Of a DNA stretch of 25,471 bases, positions 23,372-25,471 are shown piece by piece. Every line of letters begins with the position of its first letter. Position 1 is the first letter of the stretch. Source of the DNA: CAZGUH01 sp964529005 (GTDB lineage Bacteria > Actinomycetota > Acidimicrobiia > Acidimicrobiales > Ilumatobacteraceae). A program made the position numbers and the translations under genes. The stretch lies in contig CAZGUH010000050.1 of the NCBI GenBank assembly GCA_964529005.1, positions 1 through 25,471 of the forward strand, in the 5' to 3' direction. A model generated the notes under the pieces. The model ran no database searches, was not told the origin of the DNA, and saw nothing but the letters and a program-made list of their open reading frames with translations.

Positions 23372-24531
23372 GGTTCGCGCGGCAGGCCGAGGGCGCGCTC
23401 GCCGATGATCGTCCGCTGGATCTCGTTGGCCCCGGCGTAGATCGTGTCGGCGCGGCTGAACAGGAACAGCCGCTGTGCGGCGGCGTGGGCGTCCAGCTCG
23501 AGCGTTGCTTCGCCGCCCAGGATGTCGATCGCCAGCTCGCCCATGTCGCGGTGCAACGTCGCCCAGTAGAGCTTCAACACGGTGCCGGGCCCGGAGCCGG
23601 AGGCGTCCTCCTGCGAGAGCATGCGCAAGGCGTTGAGGCGCATGATCTCCAGCCGGGTGGCGATGTCGGCCATGCGCTGGCGAACGACCGGATCTCGGTC
23701 GCGGCCCGCGCGCCGCGCGGCCTGGACGATCGCCTCGAACTCGTTGCGGAAGTTGAGCTGCTGGCCGAGGGTCGACTCGCCGCGCTCGAACGCGAGGGTT
23801 CCCATCGCCACGCGCCACCCGCCGTTGACCGAGCCGACGAGGTTGTCCTCGGCCGTCCGCGCGCCGTCGTAGAACACCTCGCTGAACTCCGACGTGCCCG
23901 TCAACTGGCGGATCGGGCGGATCTCGATGCCCGGCTGATCCATCGGCACGAGGAGGTACGACAAGCCCTTGTGCTTCGGCGCCTCGGGGTCGGTGCGGGC
24001 GAGCACGAAGCACCACTGGCTCCACTGCGCCAGCGACGTCCACACCTTCTGGCCGTCGATCACCCACTCCCCGTCGACGAGCCGCGCCCGCGTCGAGACC
24101 GCGGCGAGGTCGGATCCCGCGTTGGGCTCGGAGTACCCCTGGCACCAGATCGTCTCCCCGCGGACGATGCCCGGCAGGAACGCGCGCTTCTGCTCCTCGG
24201 TGCCGAACAGCAGCAGCGTCGGGCCGAGCAGGTGCTCGCCGATGTGGCCGATGCGGCCAGGCCCGCGGGCTCGCGCATACTCCTCGTTGAAGATCACCCG
24301 CTGGAACAGGCCGAGCTCGCGGCCGCCGTGCTCCTTGGGCCAGCCGAGACCGATCCAGCCGTCGGCCCCGAGCCGGCGCTCCCACGCCATGCGCTCCTCG
24401 GGCAACGCGTGCTCGTCGCCGGGGCCGCCGCGGCCGCGCACCACGGAGAACTCGCCGGAGAGGTTCGTCTCCAGCCAGTCGCGCACCTCGGCGCGGAAGC
24501 ACTCGTCCTCTGCGCTGAACGACAGATCCAC
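23368..24531 (-). CDS. fadE30: FadE30-like acyl-CoA dehydrogenase
   Basis: A 387-residue flavoprotein dehydrogenase with the complete family order: N-terminal helices, WCQGYSEPNAGSDL (129-142) and GQKVWTSLAQWSQWC in the FAD/substrate region, FERGESTLGQQ, and IYAGANEIQR at 364-373. The Glu found at the MCAD-type position is Ala366, while Glu249 in LAFER fits the alternative catalytic site used by isovaleryl-CoA-type enzymes. The sequence follows mycobacterial FadE30 in several blocks (GEF...GGPG.EH, LGLPRE terminus); FadE30 starts beta-oxidation of 5-OH-HIP-CoA. GTG 24531 begins the standard VDLSFSAEDE terminus; TAGGCT (24544-24539) seven bases upstream suggests a leaderless start, and an AGGGAG lies too far upstream. 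It diverges from the IpdF-like SDR across a KstR2-like site. Confidence 0.92.
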   Translation of the reverse strand: MDLSFSAEDECFRAEVRDWLETNLSGEFSVVRGRGGPGDEHALPEERMAWERRLGADGWIGLGWPKEHGGRELGLFQRVIFNEEYARARGPGRIGHIGEHLLGPTLLLFGTEEQKRAFLPGIVRGETIWCQGYSEPNAGSDLAAVSTRARLVDGEWVIDGQKVWTSLAQWSQWCFVLARTDPEAPKHKGLSYLLVPMDQPGIEIRPIRQLTGTSEFSEVFYDGARTAEDNLVGSVNGGWRVAMGTLAFERGESTLGQQLNFRNEFEAIVQAARRAGRDRDPVVRQRMADIATRLEIMRLNALRMLSQEDASGSGPGTVLKLYWATLHRDMGELAIDILGGEATLELDAHAAAQRLFLFSRADTIYAGANEIQRTIIGERALGLPREP

Positions 24532-24550
24532 GACCGGGAGCCTACTCCCT

Positions 24551-24564
24551 AACGAGCGCTCGCT
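24551..24564. promoter_or_regulatory. KstR2-like operator between fadE30-like and ipdF-like genes
   Basis: AACGAGCGCTCGCT contains the perfect palindrome CGAGCGCTCG (24553-24562). It matches AnCAAGnnCTTGnT at 8 of 10 fixed positions, and the two differences (A to G, T to C) are symmetric, as expected for a diverged dimeric TetR-family operator. It sits in the 99-base divergent promoter. TATCGT (24573-24578) is a candidate rightward -10. Confidence 0.6.
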
Positions 24565-24630
24565 TGTATTGCTATCGTTGCCGTCACCGCCACCGAGCCG
24601 TGGGCCGCGACAGCACGCAAGGAGCACCAG

Positions 24631-25410
24631 ATGACCAGCATGCCGGAGTACGTGCCCGCTCACGGGCTGCTGCGGGACCGATCGGCCGTCATCACCGCAG
24701 CCGCCGGCACCGGCATCGGCTTCGCGACCGCGCAACGCTTCGCCGAAGAGGGCGCGCGGCTTGTGATCAGCGATCGCCACGAACGGCGCCTGAGCGAGGC
24801 GGCCGACCGCATTGCCGAGGCGTGCGGCGACAAGCCGCTCGCGATCCCGTGCGACGTCACCGTGCAGGCCGACGTCGATCGGCTGTTCGCGGATGCCGCT
24901 GCGCACCTCGGCGGCATCGACATCATGGTCAACAACGCGGGCCTGGGCGGAACGGCGGAGTTGAAGGACATGACCGACGAGCAATGGTCGGTGGTCCTCG
25001 ACGTCACGTTGAACGGCACGTTCCGGTGCACGCGCGCGGCGATGCAGCACATGACGCAGCGCGGCTCGGGCGTCATCGTCAACAACGCATCGGTGCTCGG
25101 TTGGCGCGCGCAGCCCGGCCAAGCCCACTACGCAGCCGCCAAGGCGGGGGTGATGGCGCTCACCCGCTGCGCGGCGATGGAGGGGGCCGCCTACAACGTG
25201 CGCGTCAACGCCGTGGCGCCGAGCCTGGCGATGCACGAGTTCCTCTCCAAGGTCACCAGCGACGAGCTGCTCGCCGAGCTCGTGCAGCGCGAGGCGTTCG
25301 GCCGGCCGGCGGCGACCTGGGAGGTCGCCAACGTCATCGTGTTCCTCGCCTCCGGCTACTCGTCGTACATGACCGGCGAAGTCGTCGCGGTGAGCAGCCA
25401 GCACCCCTGA
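24631..25410 (+). CDS. ipdF: IpdF-like short-chain dehydrogenase (steroid ring C/D catabolism)
   Basis: A 259-residue SDR with an unusual cofactor loop, TAAAGTGIG (22-30), in place of TGxxxGIG. NNAG is at 101-104, and the catalytic residues are Ser154, Tyr167 and Lys171. The loop, ISDRHERRL, NNASVLGWRAQ, HYAAAKAGVMALTRC and the TGEVVAVSSQHP end all correspond to M. tuberculosis Rv3559c (IpdF), which oxidises a ring hydroxyl of HIP-derived CoA thioesters. AAGGAG (24619-24624) six bases before ATG 24631 fixes the start. It is divergent from the FadE30-like gene, as expected for a shared KstR2-type control. Only 61 bases follow in the window, without a clear further gene. Confidence 0.93.
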   Translation: MTSMPEYVPAHGLLRDRSAVITAAAGTGIGFATAQRFAEEGARLVISDRHERRLSEAADRIAEACGDKPLAIPCDVTVQADVDRLFADAAAHLGGIDIMVNNAGLGGTAELKDMTDEQWSVVLDVTLNGTFRCTRAAMQHMTQRGSGVIVNNASVLGWRAQPGQAHYAAAKAGVMALTRCAAMEGAAYNVRVNAVAPSLAMHEFLSKVTSDELLAELVQREAFGRPAATWEVANVIVFLASGYSSYMTGEVVAVSSQHP

Positions 25411-25471
25411 ACCGGACGTAGGAAGTCCTCGAAGGGGTTGAACAGCAAGACGTCCTCCTGGTGTGGTTGAC

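Noticed and set aside
24676..24690. GGGACCGATCGG within the IpdF-like gene as another DosR box
   Set aside because: It lies inside coding sequence, matches only the left half-site and has no -10 hexamer at the spacing seen in the other promoters.
24532..25404. Upstream extension of the acyl-CoA dehydrogenase frame across the IpdF-like gene
   Set aside because: It would remove the divergent promoter and operator-like palindrome, and it has no family similarity. The standard acyl-CoA dehydrogenase N-terminus begins at GTG 24531.
25356..25471. Possible 3' end of a leftward gene (frame reading ...VLLFNPFEDFLRP...) entering from the right edge
   Set aside because: The frame has plausible codon use but would overlap the IpdF-like gene by 55 bases before its stop, and too little is visible to recognise a family.

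Overview
The window reads as a high-GC actinobacterial chromosome segment (Actinomycetota by inference; a non-mycobacterial lineage such as Acidimicrobiia is plausible but cannot be fixed from sequence alone). The grounds are roughly 70% GC, GTG starts, 1-4 base gene overlaps, two luciferase-like (probably F420-dependent) oxidoreductases, a DevR/DosR orthologue and homologues of the mycobacterial KstR2-regulon genes. Coding density is very high. No gap without a gene exceeds 200 bases; the longest are 1960-2143, 6646-6836, 9901-10062, 10924-11034 and 20854-20976, and all hold regulatory sequence or divergent promoters. No rRNA, tRNA, CRISPR, insertion sequence or prophage feature was seen.

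Region 1 (1-9903) looks like a compact DevR/DosR (dormancy/hypoxia) regulon. A leftward operon (universal stress protein, FMN-type split-barrel protein, HDAC-family deacetylase) diverges from a rightward operon (a GNAT domain fused to an acyl-CoA synthetase, then devR). The shared promoter holds two copies of the DosR palindrome, one nearly perfect. A zinc alcohol dehydrogenase diverges from a second operon (tandem-domain universal stress protein, split-barrel protein) across two weaker copies, and a third split-barrel gene has its own copy. At three promoters the palindrome centre lies exactly 30.5 bp from an ACGAT-type -10 hexamer, which is the -42.5 activation geometry. A GAF histidine kinase closes the region. 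It keeps the DosS/DosT heme histidine and distal tyrosine positions but has one GAF domain instead of two. The likely logic is that redox, O2 or NO is sensed by the kinase, DevR is phosphorylated, and stress proteins, a dehydrogenase and a protein-acetylation writer/eraser pair are induced.

Region 2 (10063-18799) is a catabolic block of unknown substrate. It has an FAH-family C-C hydrolase/isomerase, a lone amidohydrolase, and a tight five-gene operon (MmgE/PrpD, amidohydrolase, SDR, second MmgE/PrpD, LLM oxidoreductase) that diverges from another LLM oxidoreductase.

Region 3 (18806-25410) carries a 3-hydroxyisobutyrate-dehydrogenase-like enzyme and a cytochrome P450, divergent from a FadA6-like thiolase and an SDR. 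It then has a MaoC-like protein lacking its catalytic dyad and a FadE30-like acyl-CoA dehydrogenase, divergent from an IpdF-like SDR. Both divergent promoters carry sites close to the KstR2 operator, which points to degradation of steroid rings C/D (the HIP pathway) or of a related cyclic acid.
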